A DNA stretch of 56,631 nt from positions 1 through 56,631 of the forward strand of contig JAFEGO010000118.1 in assembly GCA_018239845.1 (NCBI GenBank), written 5' to 3'. Made by a program: the position numbers and the translations under genes. The notes below the pieces were generated by a model. It saw nothing but the letters and a program-made list of their open reading frames with translations, had not been told where the DNA came from and did not search any database. Origin of the DNA: Verrucomicrobiota bacterium (GTDB lineage: Bacteria; Verrucomicrobiota; Verrucomicrobiia; Opitutales; Opitutaceae). Shown here piece by piece: positions 1 through 9,464 of this stretch. Position 1 is the stretch's first letter; each line of letters begins with the position of its first letter.

Positions 1-500
1 CTCGAAATCTGGAGTCCGCAAAAAGCTGGGTTCGGTCAAAAGCTCGCGGCAGCGAACGCTATGGTCTGGTTGCCTCCTCGAAAGCGATGCGCCTCAAACC
101 ACATGCGATCGATATTCGCGTCGATACGAACCCCGTACACTGGTTCCTGAACGACAGAGATGACGTGCGTTCGAGTTTTTACTTGGAGGACGCAGCGACC
201 GAATTTCAGGTGCAAGGGTTGGAGGTTGATTGGGCCGTCGTCACATGGGATGGCGACTTTCGCTTCAAAGAAGCCGGTTGGAGCTATCACGACTTCCGCG
301 GTGCCAAGTGGCAGAATGTGCATAATCGGGAAAATCAAAATTACCTAAAGAATGCCTATCGCGTGCTGCTGACCCGGGCCCGACAAGGAATGGTCATCTT
401 CGTGCCTCAAGGTGACCTTCGAGACCATACGCGGCCACCAGCTTACTACGATTCGACCTTCCAATATTTAACCGACGTAGGAATTCCGGTATTAGTCTAG
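1..500 (+). CDS. DUF2075-family DNA/RNA helicase domain protein, C-terminal fragment
   Basis: The gene enters from the left edge; the reading frame is open from base 3, before the first Met at 87, so this is the 3' end of a longer gene. The visible ~165 residues contain [16 protein letters not shown] and [19 protein letters not shown]. From family knowledge these are the late motifs of DUF2075 (Schlafen group 3-like) superfamily 1 helicases, where the second motif resembles helicase motif VI with its arginine. The N-terminal Walker A/B part lies outside the window. Such proteins are often found in accessory or defence-related DNA. It ends in a CTAG shared with the stop of the convergent gene. 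Family assignment is confident; biological role is unknown. Confidence 0.8.
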   Translation, partial: RNLESAKSWVRSKARGSERYGLVASSKAMRLKPHAIDIRVDTNPVHWFLNDRDDVRSSFYLEDAATEFQVQGLEVDWAVVTWDGDFRFKEAGWSYHDFRGAKWQNVHNRENQNYLKNAYRVLLTRARQGMVIFVPQGDLRDHTRPPAYYDSTFQYLTDVGIPVLV

Positions 501-790
501 TCGATCTTACCAAAGGTGGTTCCGTTCTCGGCGGTGATTCGGCCATCCGGCCAAACTTTAACAGGGACCACGAACTCATCAGTGCTAATCGCATCATCGA
601 AGTCCCTCTGTCCATCGAGGAATTCTTGAATGCGAGTGAGCTGAGTATCGGCGATCTCACGCTGGGCTTCCAATTCCGTGACGAACACGAATGGATAATT
701 CTTTCCATCGTAACACGCCGGCACCGCTCCCTCGAAAATGCAGGGCCTGAATATCGCAAAGCCGGACTGATAGGATTGTTGGTCTAACAT
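497..790 (-). CDS. small hypothetical protein, convergent with the DUF2075 gene
   Basis: A 97-residue acidic protein with no signal peptide or membrane segment. It contains [18 protein letters not shown], followed by a helical stretch and a C-terminal half rich in short beta-type segments ([14 protein letters not shown]). I do not recognise a named family, but the residue pattern looks like a real soluble protein and not an antisense shadow. Its stop overlaps the stop of the DUF2075 gene by four bases. Base composition is similar to that partner and more AT-rich than the parC region, so the two probably arrived together. Function unknown. Confidence 0.55.
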   Translation of the reverse strand: MLDQQSYQSGFAIFRPCIFEGAVPACYDGKNYPFVFVTELEAQREIADTQLTRIQEFLDGQRDFDDAISTDEFVVPVKVWPDGRITAENGTTFGKID

Positions 791-1290
791 CCATCGACTC
801 TAGTCGTTTTTCAGTCTGCAGACCACGGACTATGAGTCACATTTCACCAAACGCCTTGAACCTAAGAGACTCTCGCGTTTTAGCGTATCATTTGGGCCCA
901 TGGGCCAACCGCCGCTTGCGGGGTTGCGCACATCCTGATATAATACGGGACAGCCCAGTTGATTGGCATGGTAAGCGGCCGAGCGAGTTTGACCGATGGC
1001 TTTGGCCGGTGGTCGGGCTGGGGTTCTTTGAGAGACTTTGCGAACGTGCGGGCGGCGGGGCCTTTGGCGGGCGAAGCCGGCCGGACCGGCTCCTCGGGGG
1101 TGCGGGTTAATGCGGCTTAGTGCGTGATAATTTTAAAGGCAGACGCCTCGCTCGGGGCGGACAAATCGGCCCGGGATCGGACAAATGTCAGGTTTTGTCC
1201 GATATTGTCCGATTGGTTTTCCCTAGGTAAACCGCTGGGGATGATATTTTTAAGGGCAAAACCGGCGGGGTTTTGTCCGATAAAAATTTT
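791..1290. other. intergenic stretch with GGACAAA-type repeats near the parC 3' end
   Basis: About 500 bases without a convincing gene. An open frame at 832-1110 has no recognisable protein character. The right part holds five copies of an ATCGGACAAA-type word in both orientations (around 1158, 1176, 1194, 1204 and 1271). One pair forms a perfect 10-bp inverted repeat with an 8-base loop. Confidence 0.6.
1176..1203. repeat. perfect inverted repeat ATCGGACAAA / TTTGTCCGAT
   Basis: Arms at 1176-1185 and 1194-1203 are exact reverse complements, separated by TGTCAGGT. It lies about 90 bases past the parC stop. No long T-run follows on the minus strand, so it is not a standard intrinsic terminator. 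Further single copies of the same word surround it. Confidence 0.7.
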
Positions 1291-3471
1291 TCACTTCAGG
1301 CTCAGGTCCTTGGCTTTCACGTCCTTGACCGCCCACTTGGTGACGATCTGGCCTTTGGCGGTGCGGGTGCTCACGGGGATGGGCGTGAGGTCGAACTCGA
1401 ACTCACGCACCCGGGCGCCGCTGCGTCCGTCGAGGAAGACCTGCACGGTCTTGGGCATGTCCTTCTCCTTCGCCGCGACGTCGAGGTACACGAGCTTGGA
1501 GTTTTCGGACTTGGCCAGGGGGTACAGCTTGTCGCGGCTCAGGCCGCCGATCTGGAACTTCTTGGCGAAGGCCTTGCCGGTCTCCCCATCCTGGTAGATC
1601 AGGGTGTAGAAGTTGGTGTCGCCGTCCTTCGGCCAGATCGCGATGTGCTTGATGTCGCGGCCCATGAATACCTTGTCGGCCACCTTGCTGACCTTGAGCG
1701 AGGCGTCGCCCATGATCGTGAGCACGCTGTCGAGGATGGTGCACTCCTGCACGAACTCGTGCTGGCGCCAGTTGAGGCCGATGAAGCCGTCCTCGCGGTT
1801 GACGTAGAGGCGCTGGTTGGCCGAGACGACCGCCGCGGCGTCGATCTGGGCGATCTCGTCGTAGCTGGTGCGGCGCTTGATGCCCTTGCCGTACTTCTCC
1901 TGCAGCATCTCGAACCACGCGACGGCGTAGGCCGTGAGGTTCTTGAGGTTGGTCTTCGTCTCCTTGATGGCTTCCTCGATCTTCTTGAGGGCCTCGTCGG
2001 CCTGGAAGCGGTTGTAGGCGGAGATGCGCTTGATGCGGATCTCGGTGAGGCGGGCGATGTCGTCCTCCGTCACCTCGCGGCGGAGGTCCTTGAGGAAGGG
2101 TTTAAGGCCCTCGCGGATCTCGGCGAGGACGTCCTCCCATGTCTTGGACTTCTCGATACGGCGGTAGATGCGCTCCTCGATGAAGATGCGCTCAAGCGAA
2201 TCCCAGTGCCACTGCTGCTCGAGCTCGCCGAGCTTGATCTCGAGCTCGAGCTTCAGGAGGGCCTTGGTCTTGTCCACGCTGCGGCGGAGGATCTCGCGGA
2301 CGCCGAGGAAGAGGGGCTTGTCGTCCTGGATGACGCACGCGGCGGGCGAGAGGTTGGACTGGCAGCCGGTGAAGGCGTAGAGCTGCTTGGTGATCTGGTC
2401 GGGGTCGCTGCCGGCGGGCAGGTGCACGAGGATCTCGACGGTGTCGGCGGTGTTGTCGTCAACGTGCTTGATCTTGATCTTGCCCTTGGCGTTGGCCGAG
2501 AGGATCGACTCGATGAGGGACTCGGTGGTGGAGCCGAAGGGGAGCTCGGTGATGGCGAGGAGGTATTTGCTGCGCTGCTCGATCTTGGCGCGGAGCTTCA
2601 CCTTGCCGCCGCGCTCGCCGTCGTTGTACTCGGAAAAGTCGGCGATGCCGCCCGTGGGGAAATCGGGGAAGATGCGGAAGGTTTTTCCCTGGAGGTGGTT
2701 GATCGCCGCGCGGCAGAGATCGTTGAAGTTGTGCGGGAGGATCTTGGTCGCGAGGCCGACCGCGATGCCGTCGGCGCCCTCGAGGAGCACGATGGGGAAC
2801 TTGGCGGGGAGCGTGACCGGCTCCTTGGCGCGGCCGTCGTAGCTGAGCTGCCAGGTGGTGGTCTTCGGATTGAAGAGCACGTCCTTGGCGAAGGGCGTAA
2901 GGCGCGCCTCGATGTAACGGGGCGCGGCGGCCTCGTCACCGGTGAGCATGTTGCCGTAGTTGCCCTGCGGCTCGATGAGGAAGCCGCGCTGGCCGATCGC
3001 CACGAGCGCGGCGCCGATGGAGGCGTCGCCGTGCGGGTGGAAGCGCATGGTGGCGCCGACGACGTTGGCGACCTTGTGGAAGCGGCCGTCGTCCATTTCC
3101 CAAAGGGTGTGGAGGATGCGGCGCTGCACGGGCTTCAGGCCGTCGTCGATGTGGGGGACGGCGCGGTCGAGGATGACGTAGCTCGCGTACTCGAGGAACC
3201 AGTTGCGGTAGTGGTGCGCGAGCGGGGAGTCCTCGTCCTGCACCTTCTCGCCGCCGCGGCGCGGGCCGGGCGTGAAGACCGCGGGGCCGCCGGGGGCCTC
3301 GCTCGCCGCCGGGGCCGCCGGGGCCGCAGCCGAACCCTCGGGCGCGGGCGCAGCCGGCACGGGGGTCTCAGCGGGCGTGGGCGCCGGCGTGGCGGCAGCA
3401 GCCGCGGCGGAGGCGTTGTCGAGCGGCAGCTCGGGCTGGTCGGTGTTTTTGGGACTCTTCTTCTTTGACAT
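1291..3471 (-). CDS. parC: DNA topoisomerase IV subunit A (ParC-type)
   Basis: The 726-residue A subunit of a type IIA topoisomerase, the DNA-cleaving partner of ParE. An Ala/Pro-rich leader of about 80 residues is followed by the breakage-reunion domain (RAVPHIDDGLKPVQRRIL near 103-120, then the HPHGDAS loop). The catalytic tyrosine is Tyr186 in AAAPRYIEARL. The C-terminal ~200 residues form a reduced beta-pinwheel-like part without a clear GyrA box, which favours ParC over GyrA and matches the Bacteroidetes/Verrucomicrobia type. It is the last gene of the minus-strand run parE, sensor kinase, S41 peptidase, parC. A and B subunit genes in one run support topoisomerase IV; gyrA/gyrB would be elsewhere. 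The long low-complexity N-terminus is unusual. Confidence 0.9.
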   Translation of the reverse strand: MSKKKSPKNTDQPELPLDNASAAAAAATPAPTPAETPVPAAPAPEGSAAAPAAPAASEAPGGPAVFTPGPRRGGEKVQDEDSPLAHHYRNWFLEYASYVILDRAVPHIDDGLKPVQRRILHTLWEMDDGRFHKVANVVGATMRFHPHGDASIGAALVAIGQRGFLIEPQGNYGNMLTGDEAAAPRYIEARLTPFAKDVLFNPKTTTWQLSYDGRAKEPVTLPAKFPIVLLEGADGIAVGLATKILPHNFNDLCRAAINHLQGKTFRIFPDFPTGGIADFSEYNDGERGGKVKLRAKIEQRSKYLLAITELPFGSTTESLIESILSANAKGKIKIKHVDDNTADTVEILVHLPAGSDPDQITKQLYAFTGCQSNLSPAACVIQDDKPLFLGVREILRRSVDKTKALLKLELEIKLGELEQQWHWDSLERIFIEERIYRRIEKSKTWEDVLAEIREGLKPFLKDLRREVTEDDIARLTEIRIKRISAYNRFQADEALKKIEEAIKETKTNLKNLTAYAVAWFEMLQEKYGKGIKRRTSYDEIAQIDAAAVVSANQRLYVNREDGFIGLNWRQHEFVQECTILDSVLTIMGDASLKVSKVADKVFMGRDIKHIAIWPKDGDTNFYTLIYQDGETGKAFAKKFQIGGLSRDKLYPLAKSENSKLVYLDVAAKEKDMPKTVQVFLDGRSGARVREFEFDLTPIPVSTRTAKGQIVTKWAVKDVKAKDLSLK

Positions 3472-3496
3472 TCGGTCGGGTGAAAGTGGCTAAAGC

Positions 3497-3520
3497 CAAA
3501 CGCTGGCATGCGGGCCAGCG
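3497..3520 (-). terminator. weak hairpin between the S41 peptidase gene and parC
   Basis: CGCTGGC (3501-3507) pairs with GCCAGCG (3514-3520), leaving a 6-base loop just after the S41 stop. On the minus strand it is followed only by TTTGG, so termination would be inefficient and readthrough into parC is likely. Confidence 0.3.
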
Positions 3521-3525
3521 CCGCG

Positions 3526-4761
3526 TCAAGGGGTGGCTTGAAGCTTTTCGGCGGCGCTCCCGCCGGCGGTCAGCGCCTGCACGGCGGCGGCGAGGTCGGG
3601 ATCGCGGCCCGCGCGGAGGTCGGCGAGCGTGAGTTGCGAGGGCACGTCGGGGAGGACGCCAGCGCCTTCGAGGCGGCGGCCCTTGGGGGTGACGTAGTCC
3701 TCGACGCTGAGCTGGAGCTCGCCGCCGTCGGGCAGAGCGTAATAGCGGCTCGCGAGCACGGCGCCGGCGGACTTGCGGCCGACGACGGTGGCGCGACCGT
3801 GCTCCTGCAGGACGGCCGAGAATATCTCCGCGGCGCTCGCCGTGCCGCTGTCCACGAGCACGGCCACGCGACCGGCGTAGCGCGCCGAGCCGAGCTGCCA
3901 GGAGTTCTTCACCTCGCGGGTGCCGGCGCGTGTGGTGAAGGCGCCGCAGTCGGTCTTGCGCGCGAAGAACTCGCCGAGCGAGATCCCGAGCGACCAGGTC
4001 TCGCCGCCGGGATTGAAACGGAGGTCGATGATCACGCCCGGGGCGGAGCGGTGCGCCTGCAGCTGCTCGCCGAGCCAGCGCCGGTCGCGCGTGTCGAAGC
4101 CGTCGAAGCGCAGATAGACCAGCCCGCCGGGCAACTCGCGCATGAACTGCCGCGGCGCCGTCGAGAGCAGGAGCGCGGTGAGCGGCAGCGTCACGCGGCG
4201 GTCCTGCGCGTCGAGAAACGTCCAGTCAGCCGTCTCGCCGACGTAGGGTTGGTAATCGAGCCGCGGGCGCACAGGCTCGCCGTTGCGCGCGACGATGAGC
4301 CAGCCCGGCTGCACGCCGGCGCGCTGGGCCGGGCTGCCGGGCAGCACCTCCGTGACGACCCAGCGGCCCTCGAGGCGGAGGGCGTAGAGGCCGGTGCGGG
4401 CGCGCTCACGGGTGCGCCGGGCCAGCGCGAGGCCGGGCGGCAGCGCATGGGTGTGGCTGTCGTCGAGCGCGTCGAGCATGGTGTTGATCACGGTGTAGAG
4501 GGCCTGGTCGTCCGGCGCGACGGCGGCCTGAGCGCCGTACTTCGCGCCGAGCGCGGGCCAGTCGAGGCCGTGGAGTTTGGGTTCGTAGTGTTTTTCCGCG
4601 ACGAGCCGCCACGCGGCCTGGAACACCCGGACATTCCGCGCGGCGCGGGCCTGCTGCGCCGCGGGCAGGCCGGCGGTGGGAATCTGCGGCGCCGGCACGC
4701 CGGTGCAGCCCGCCAGCGCGAGGACCAGGACCAGGAGCCACAGACGCAGCGGACGTCGCAT
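3526..4761 (-). CDS. S41-family peptidase, lipoprotein
   Basis: A 411-residue tail-specific/C-terminal processing peptidase relative. The start at 4761 gives MRRPLRLWLLVLVLALAGC, a lipoprotein signal with lipobox ending at Cys19; the open frame runs further upstream but into the kinase gene. A degenerate PDZ-like segment (TEVLPGSPAQRAGVQPGW) precedes the S41 domain. Catalytic Ser is in DSGTASAAEIF and the general-base Lys in GRKSAGAVL. PGVIIDLRFNPGG is the usual core strand. It probably acts in the periplasm, anchored to a membrane. It sits 58 bases after the hybrid kinase gene and 54 bases before parC. Substrate unknown. Confidence 0.88.
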   Translation of the reverse strand: MRRPLRLWLLVLVLALAGCTGVPAPQIPTAGLPAAQQARAARNVRVFQAAWRLVAEKHYEPKLHGLDWPALGAKYGAQAAVAPDDQALYTVINTMLDALDDSHTHALPPGLALARRTRERARTGLYALRLEGRWVVTEVLPGSPAQRAGVQPGWLIVARNGEPVRPRLDYQPYVGETADWTFLDAQDRRVTLPLTALLLSTAPRQFMRELPGGLVYLRFDGFDTRDRRWLGEQLQAHRSAPGVIIDLRFNPGGETWSLGISLGEFFARKTDCGAFTTRAGTREVKNSWQLGSARYAGRVAVLVDSGTASAAEIFSAVLQEHGRATVVGRKSAGAVLASRYYALPDGGELQLSVEDYVTPKGRRLEGAGVLPDVPSQLTLADLRAGRDPDLAAAVQALTAGGSAAEKLQATP

Positions 4762-4819
4762 GCGCCGACAATAGCGCCGGGCCCCCTTCCGGGCGCAAGC
4801 GCAAGCGGCGGCGCCGGAC

Positions 4820-6514
4820 TCAGCCCGCCATGCCGGCGGGCGCCGGCACATCGAGCGCCCGGCGCACGATCTGGAGCAGCGAGTCAGCAGTAAACGGCTT
4901 GTGCAGGAAATGCTCGAGGCCGGCCCCGACAGCGTGGGCAAACTTGCTGTTGGAGCCGAGGCCGCTCGCGCCGATGACCCGCACGCGGGGATTGATCCGG
5001 CGCAACGCGATGATGGTCGACGGTCCGTCCATGATCGGCATCGCCATGTCGGTGAGGACGATGTCCACGGGCGGATTGGCGGCGGCGAAGAGCGCGATGG
5101 CCTCGGCGCCGTTGCGCGCGTGGAGCGTCTTGTAGCCATAGCGCTCGAGCGTGCTCTGGGTCAGTAGGCCGATGCTGTCCTCATCGTCGGCGACCAGCAC
5201 GGTCTCGCCGCGGCCCCACGGCAGCTCCACGACCTCGGGGGCCGCAGCCGGGGTGCCGAGCGCGGGCTGGGCGGGGAGGTACACCTTGATCTGCGTGCCC
5301 TTGCCGACCTCGCTGTACACGTTGATGAAGCCGCTGTGGCCCTTCACGATCGCCGCGGTGGTGGAGAGGCCGAGACCGGTGCCCGCGCCTTGGGGCTTGG
5401 TGGTGAAGAAGGGCTCGAAGATCTTGTTGCGGATGTCGGGCGGGATGCCGGTGCCGGTGTCGGCCACGCTGACGATCACGTGCGGGCCGGGGCGCGAATC
5501 GGGGTTCATCGCGGCGTAATTCTCGTCGAGCACGACGTTGGCGAGGCCGAGCTCGATCCGCCCACCGGCCGGCATGGCGTCGCGCGCATTGACGCAGAGG
5601 TTGAGCAGCACCTGGTGCAACTGCGTCATGTCGGCCTGCACGCTCCACGTGTCGTCCGGCGCGCTGGTGGTGATGGTGATCGACTTGGGGAAGGTCTCGA
5701 GCGCGATCTTGCGCATGTCGCGGACGAGCAGCCCGAGGGCGACCGGCGCGCGCTGGCCCTCGATGCCGCGGCCGAAGGAAAGCACCTGCCGCACGAGGTC
5801 GGCCCCGCGCCGCGCGCTGGCCTCCATCGTATCCAACGTGTCGATGCTCGATGGGTCGGTGAGCTTGAGGCGCAGCAGGCCGGCCCCCATGAGGATGGGG
5901 GCGAGGATGTTGTTGAGGTCGTGGGCAATGCCGCCGGCGAGCGTGCCAATGCTCTCCATGCGCTGCGCGCGGAGGAACTGAGCCTGCAGCTGCTTCTGCT
6001 GCGTGATATCGGCGTCCATGGAAAGTATGCAGTAGGGCTCGCCGCGGTTGTCGCGGATGAGCGTCCAGCGGCTGTCCACGGTGATCGTGCGGCCCTGGAG
6101 GGTTTTCTTCGTCAGCTCGCCACTCCAGCTGCCGGCCTCGCGGGTTGTCTGCAGGGCAGTCAGGTAGGCCACGGGATCGGCGGCCAGCAGCTCGCCGGCC
6201 GGGCGCCCCCGGATGTCGGCCGCCGACCAGCCGTAGATCCGCTCGGCCCCGGCACTCCAGCGCAGCACGCGGTCATCCAAGCCGCGCAGCACGACGGCGT
6301 CGTGCGCCTTTTCCAGCAGCACCGCCTGCTCCCGCTGCAGTTCCTCGATGTGCTGCCGCGTCTCGCCCAGCGTGGCCATAACCTCCTGCAGTTGCGCGAC
6401 CATGTCGGTTTCAGAACCGGTCAGCACGGTGGCGAGCCGCCGTTCGAGCTCAGCGACCCGCAGCTGCAAGGTCTCGTTGTTTCTCACCGAAAGGGTGGGC
6501 AATGAAGGCTCCAT
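4820..6514 (-). CDS. PAS hybrid sensor histidine kinase with C-terminal receiver
   Basis: 564 residues, no membrane segment, so probably cytoplasmic. Order: N-terminal coiled coil (~12-70), PAS domain (~68-175), HisKA with His198 in GGIAHDLNN, HATPase_c with N box VNARDAM (~308-314), G1 DTGTGI and G2 GTGLGLS (~378-384), then a receiver (~437-555). In the receiver the acidic pair is Asp443/Asp444, the phospho-acceptor Asp489 (LTDMAMP) and the conserved Lys539. A kinase carrying its own receiver and no output domain needs a separate phosphotransfer or response-regulator partner, and none lies nearby. It is embedded between parE and the S41/parC genes, 103 bases after parE. The signal sensed is unknown. 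Confidence 0.93.
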   Translation of the reverse strand: MEPSLPTLSVRNNETLQLRVAELERRLATVLTGSETDMVAQLQEVMATLGETRQHIEELQREQAVLLEKAHDAVVLRGLDDRVLRWSAGAERIYGWSAADIRGRPAGELLAADPVAYLTALQTTREAGSWSGELTKKTLQGRTITVDSRWTLIRDNRGEPYCILSMDADITQQKQLQAQFLRAQRMESIGTLAGGIAHDLNNILAPILMGAGLLRLKLTDPSSIDTLDTMEASARRGADLVRQVLSFGRGIEGQRAPVALGLLVRDMRKIALETFPKSITITTSAPDDTWSVQADMTQLHQVLLNLCVNARDAMPAGGRIELGLANVVLDENYAAMNPDSRPGPHVIVSVADTGTGIPPDIRNKIFEPFFTTKPQGAGTGLGLSTTAAIVKGHSGFINVYSEVGKGTQIKVYLPAQPALGTPAAAPEVVELPWGRGETVLVADDEDSIGLLTQSTLERYGYKTLHARNGAEAIALFAAANPPVDIVLTDMAMPIMDGPSTIIALRRINPRVRVIGASGLGSNSKFAHAVGAGLEHFLHKPFTADSLLQIVRRALDVPAPAGMAG

Positions 6515-6617
6515 GGCATGAGCCGGGCGGAGGCCTCCCAGCGCTTGATTGACTGCATGTTACGAGGCAGACCGCGGTGCAAGCTTGCGTTTGCAACGAT
6601 GCGGAAAATCCGTGGCA

Positions 6618-8459
6618 TCAGACCTCCACGAGGTCTTTCTCAATCTTCAGATTGCCGATGATGAAGTCCTGCCGCTCGGGCGTGTTCTTGCCCATGAAGA
6701 AGCCGAGGAGGTCGTCGCTGCTGTGGAGGTGGTTGAGCGAAACGGGCTCGAGGCGGATGTTTTCGCCGATGAAATCCTTGAACTCGTTGGCGGAGATTTC
6801 GCCGAGGCCCTTGAAGCGCGTGATCTCGTGCGTGGAGCCCAGCTCCGTCATCGCGGCCTGCTTCTCCGCCTCGGAGTAACAATAGATGGTTTTCTTCTTG
6901 TTGCGCACGCGGAAGAGCGGCGTCTCCAAAATATAGAGATGCCCGTTGCGGATGAGGTCGGGGAAAAACTGCAGGAAAAACGAGATCAACAGCAGACGGA
7001 TGTGCATGCCGTCGACGTCGGCATCGGTGGCGATGACGATCCGGTTGTAGCGGAGGCCGTCCATGCCCTCCTCAACGTTGAGCGCGGACTGGAGGAGGTG
7101 AAACTCCTCGTTCTCGTAGATGACTTTCTTCGAGAGACCGTAGGTGTTGAGCGGCTTGCCCTTGAGGGCGAAGACGGCCTGCGTCTGCACGTCGCGCGTG
7201 GACGTGAGCGAGCCGGCGGCGCTGTCACCCTCGACGATGAAGATCGTGCTCTGCTCGGCGCGCTCGTTGCGGTCGCCGAGGTGGAGGCGGCAGTCGCGGA
7301 GCTTGCGGTTGTGCAGGGAGGCTTTTTTCGCGCGCTCGCGGGCGAGGCCGCGGATGCCGGCGAGCTCCTTACGCTCGAGTTCGCTCTCCTCGATCCTGCG
7401 CTTCAGGATGTCGGCCATCTCGCGGTTCTTGTGCAGGTACACGTCGAGCGACTGCTGCATGAACTTCCCCACAAACTCCTTCAGCGACGGGCCGTTGGGG
7501 CCGACGTTGGCGGAGCCGAGCTTGGTCTTGGTCTGCGACTCGAAGACGGGCTCCATCACGCGGACGGCGATGGCGGCATCGATCGACTGGCGGATGTCGG
7601 CGGCGTCGTAGTCCTTCTTGTAGAAGTTGCGCACGGTCTCGACGAGGGCCTCGCGGAAAGCCGCGAGGTGTGTGCCGCCCATCGTGGTGTGCTGGCCGTT
7701 GACGAACGAGTGATACTCCTCGCCGTAGTGCGCGCCGTGGGTGAAGGCCACCTCGATGTCCTCGCCCTCGAGGTGCACGATCGGATACAGCGGCTCGCCG
7801 CTGAGGTTTTTCTGGAGGAGGTCGCGCAGGCCGTGCTCGGACTTGAAGGCCTTGCCGTTGAGCGTGAGCGTGAGGCCGCGGTTGAGGAAGGCGTAGTTCC
7901 ACAGCATGTCCTCGATGAACTCGGCGCGGAACTTGAAGTCCTTCCCGAAGAGCGCCTCGTCGGGGATGAACTCGATCAGCGTGCCGTTGCGCTCCTCGGT
8001 CTTCGTGATCTTGCCGTCCTTCTTCAGCTTACCCTGGGAAAATTCGACGAGCTTCGTCTGCCCATCGCGGAAGGCCTGCGCGCGGTAGTCGAGCGAGAGG
8101 GCGTTGACGGCCTTCTGGCCGACACCGTTGAGGCCGACGGACTTTTGGAAGGTCTCGCTGTCGTACTTCGCACCGGTGTTGATGATCGAGACGCAGTCGA
8201 TGAGCTTGCCGAGCGGGATGCCGCGGCCGTAGTCGCGGATGCGCACGGTGCGGTCGTTGAGCTCGACCTCGACCTTGCGGCCGTGGCCCATCGTGAATTC
8301 GTCGATGCAGTTATCGATCGTCTCCTTGAGGAGGACGTAGATGCCGTCCTCCGCGTGAGTGCCGTTGCCGAGGCGGCCGATGTACATGCCCGGGCGCAGG
8401 CGGATGTGCTCGAGCGAGGAGAGGGTTTTGATCGATGCTTCGGTATAAGCTTGGGCCAT
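6618..8459 (-). CDS. parE: DNA topoisomerase IV subunit B (ParE-type)
   Basis: A 613-residue ATPase subunit of topoisomerase IV. The start at 8459 ([20 protein letters not shown]) is preferred: the frame stays open upstream, but only antisense to the divergent gene. The GHKL ATPase domain shows RPGMYIG, catalytic Glu46 and Asn50 in [10 protein letters not shown], and DYGRGIP. The TOPRIM part has VEGDSAAGS and the metal-binding DADVDG. The short length lacks the ~170-residue insert found in many GyrB proteins. It is the first gene of the minus-strand cluster ending in parC. The 103-base gap to the divergent AsmA-like gene must hold its promoter. Confidence 0.93.
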   Translation of the reverse strand: MAQAYTEASIKTLSSLEHIRLRPGMYIGRLGNGTHAEDGIYVLLKETIDNCIDEFTMGHGRKVEVELNDRTVRIRDYGRGIPLGKLIDCVSIINTGAKYDSETFQKSVGLNGVGQKAVNALSLDYRAQAFRDGQTKLVEFSQGKLKKDGKITKTEERNGTLIEFIPDEALFGKDFKFRAEFIEDMLWNYAFLNRGLTLTLNGKAFKSEHGLRDLLQKNLSGEPLYPIVHLEGEDIEVAFTHGAHYGEEYHSFVNGQHTTMGGTHLAAFREALVETVRNFYKKDYDAADIRQSIDAAIAVRVMEPVFESQTKTKLGSANVGPNGPSLKEFVGKFMQQSLDVYLHKNREMADILKRRIEESELERKELAGIRGLARERAKKASLHNRKLRDCRLHLGDRNERAEQSTIFIVEGDSAAGSLTSTRDVQTQAVFALKGKPLNTYGLSKKVIYENEEFHLLQSALNVEEGMDGLRYNRIVIATDADVDGMHIRLLLISFFLQFFPDLIRNGHLYILETPLFRVRNKKKTIYCYSEAEKQAAMTELGSTHEITRFKGLGEISANEFKDFIGENIRLEPVSLNHLHSSDDLLGFFMGKNTPERQDFIIGNLKIEKDLVEV

Positions 8460-8562
8460 GCTTCGCACAGAGAGATGGACGCGGCGTCCACCTGACAAGC
8501 GGAATTGACGCGACCAACGCGCGCTTGAAGTCGGGGGCGATCTGGGGTTTTCTCCCCGCACC

Positions 8563-9306
8563 ATGAAAAAACTCCTCGTGATTGGTGGCGTCATCGTCGG
8601 CCTGGGTATCGTCGCCGTGCTCGTCCTGACCTTCTTCCTCGGCTCGATCGTGAAGACTGGCGTCAACAATATCGCCCCGAAGATCACGCAGACGAAGGTC
8701 ACGCTCGCCGGCGCGACGGTCTCGCCCCTCAGCGGCAGCGGCACGCTGAGCGGCCTCGTGGTCGGCAACCCCGCGGGCTGGAGCGACAACAACATCTGCT
8801 CCCTCGGCTCCATCCACGTCTCGATGCGGCCCTTCTCCGTCCTCGGCGACCACATCGTCGTGAACGAGGTCACCATCGACGCGCCCGAGTTCAATTACGA
8901 GACCAAGGTCATCTCCAGCAACGTCGGCGACCTCCTGAAAAACATCCAGGCCTCCACCGGCGGCGGCAAGGACTCGGCCGGTGCACCCGCCGCCAAGGAC
9001 GGCAAGCCGCTCAAGTTCGAGGTGAAGAAATTCGTCCTGAAAAACGGCAAGGTCCGCCTCGGCGCCGCCGGCGCGGGCATGACGCTCCCGATGCCCGACA
9101 TCACCCTCAACGACCTCGGCACCGCGGAAGGTGGCATCACCGCTGGCCAGCTCGCCTTCGCCGTCATGAAGAGCGTCACCAGCAGCATCATCAGCGCGAC
9201 GACCCAGGCCGTCGGTGACATCGGCAAGACCACCGGCGCCGCCGCCGCCGACAGCGTGAAAAAGGCCGGCAGCGCCATCAAGGGCCTCTTCGGCGGCAAG
9301 CCCTGA
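8563..9306 (+). CDS. AsmA-like membrane-anchored protein
   Basis: 247 residues. An N-terminal hydrophobic anchor (about 3-30) is followed by a beta-rich region with [16 protein letters not shown] and [20 protein letters not shown], the pattern of the N-terminal repeat of AsmA/DUF748-type envelope proteins. The C-terminal ~60 residues are a low-complexity amphipathic helix with [13 protein letters not shown]. The 264-residue protein at 49506-50300 has the same architecture (anchor, GLVLGNPPGF, C-terminal Ala/Lys helix), so they are probably paralogues. AsmA-like proteins are linked to lipid transport and outer-membrane homeostasis, but this is a short version and its role is not established. 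A strong terminator follows. Confidence 0.65.
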   Translation: MKKLLVIGGVIVGLGIVAVLVLTFFLGSIVKTGVNNIAPKITQTKVTLAGATVSPLSGSGTLSGLVVGNPAGWSDNNICSLGSIHVSMRPFSVLGDHIVVNEVTIDAPEFNYETKVISSNVGDLLKNIQASTGGGKDSAGAPAAKDGKPLKFEVKKFVLKNGKVRLGAAGAGMTLPMPDITLNDLGTAEGGITAGQLAFAVMKSVTSSIISATTQAVGDIGKTTGAAAADSVKKAGSAIKGLFGGKP

Positions 9307-9333
9307 ACTGATCACATATCTCTCTTAAACAAG

Positions 9334-9360
9334 AAACGCGCCGCTCTCGGCGCGTTTTTT
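9334..9360 (+). terminator. intrinsic terminator after the AsmA-like gene
   Basis: AAACGCGCCG (9334-9343) pairs with CGGCGCGTTT (9348-9357) around a CTCT loop, followed by a run of T. Confidence 0.9.
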
Positions 9361-9464
9361 GTTTGTAGAGGCGTTCTCTGTGCCGGTCCTACTCCGCCAC
9401 CGCTGCACCGCTCCGCCTCCCCTCCCCCATTGACGCGCGTGTCGCGCTCCGCTGCGCTCACCGC

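Noticed and set aside
832..1110. Possible 92-residue gene
   Set aside because: No family likeness, Arg/Gly-rich, lies in repeat-bearing intergenic DNA.
1273..3468. A 731-codon open frame antisense to parC (similarly 6549-8495 antisense to parE)
   Set aside because: Shadow of parC/parE codon usage; no domain recognisable.
8460..8894. N-terminal extension of ParE
   Set aside because: The extra residues are antisense to the well-supported AsmA-like gene; [10 protein letters not shown] at 8459 is the natural start.
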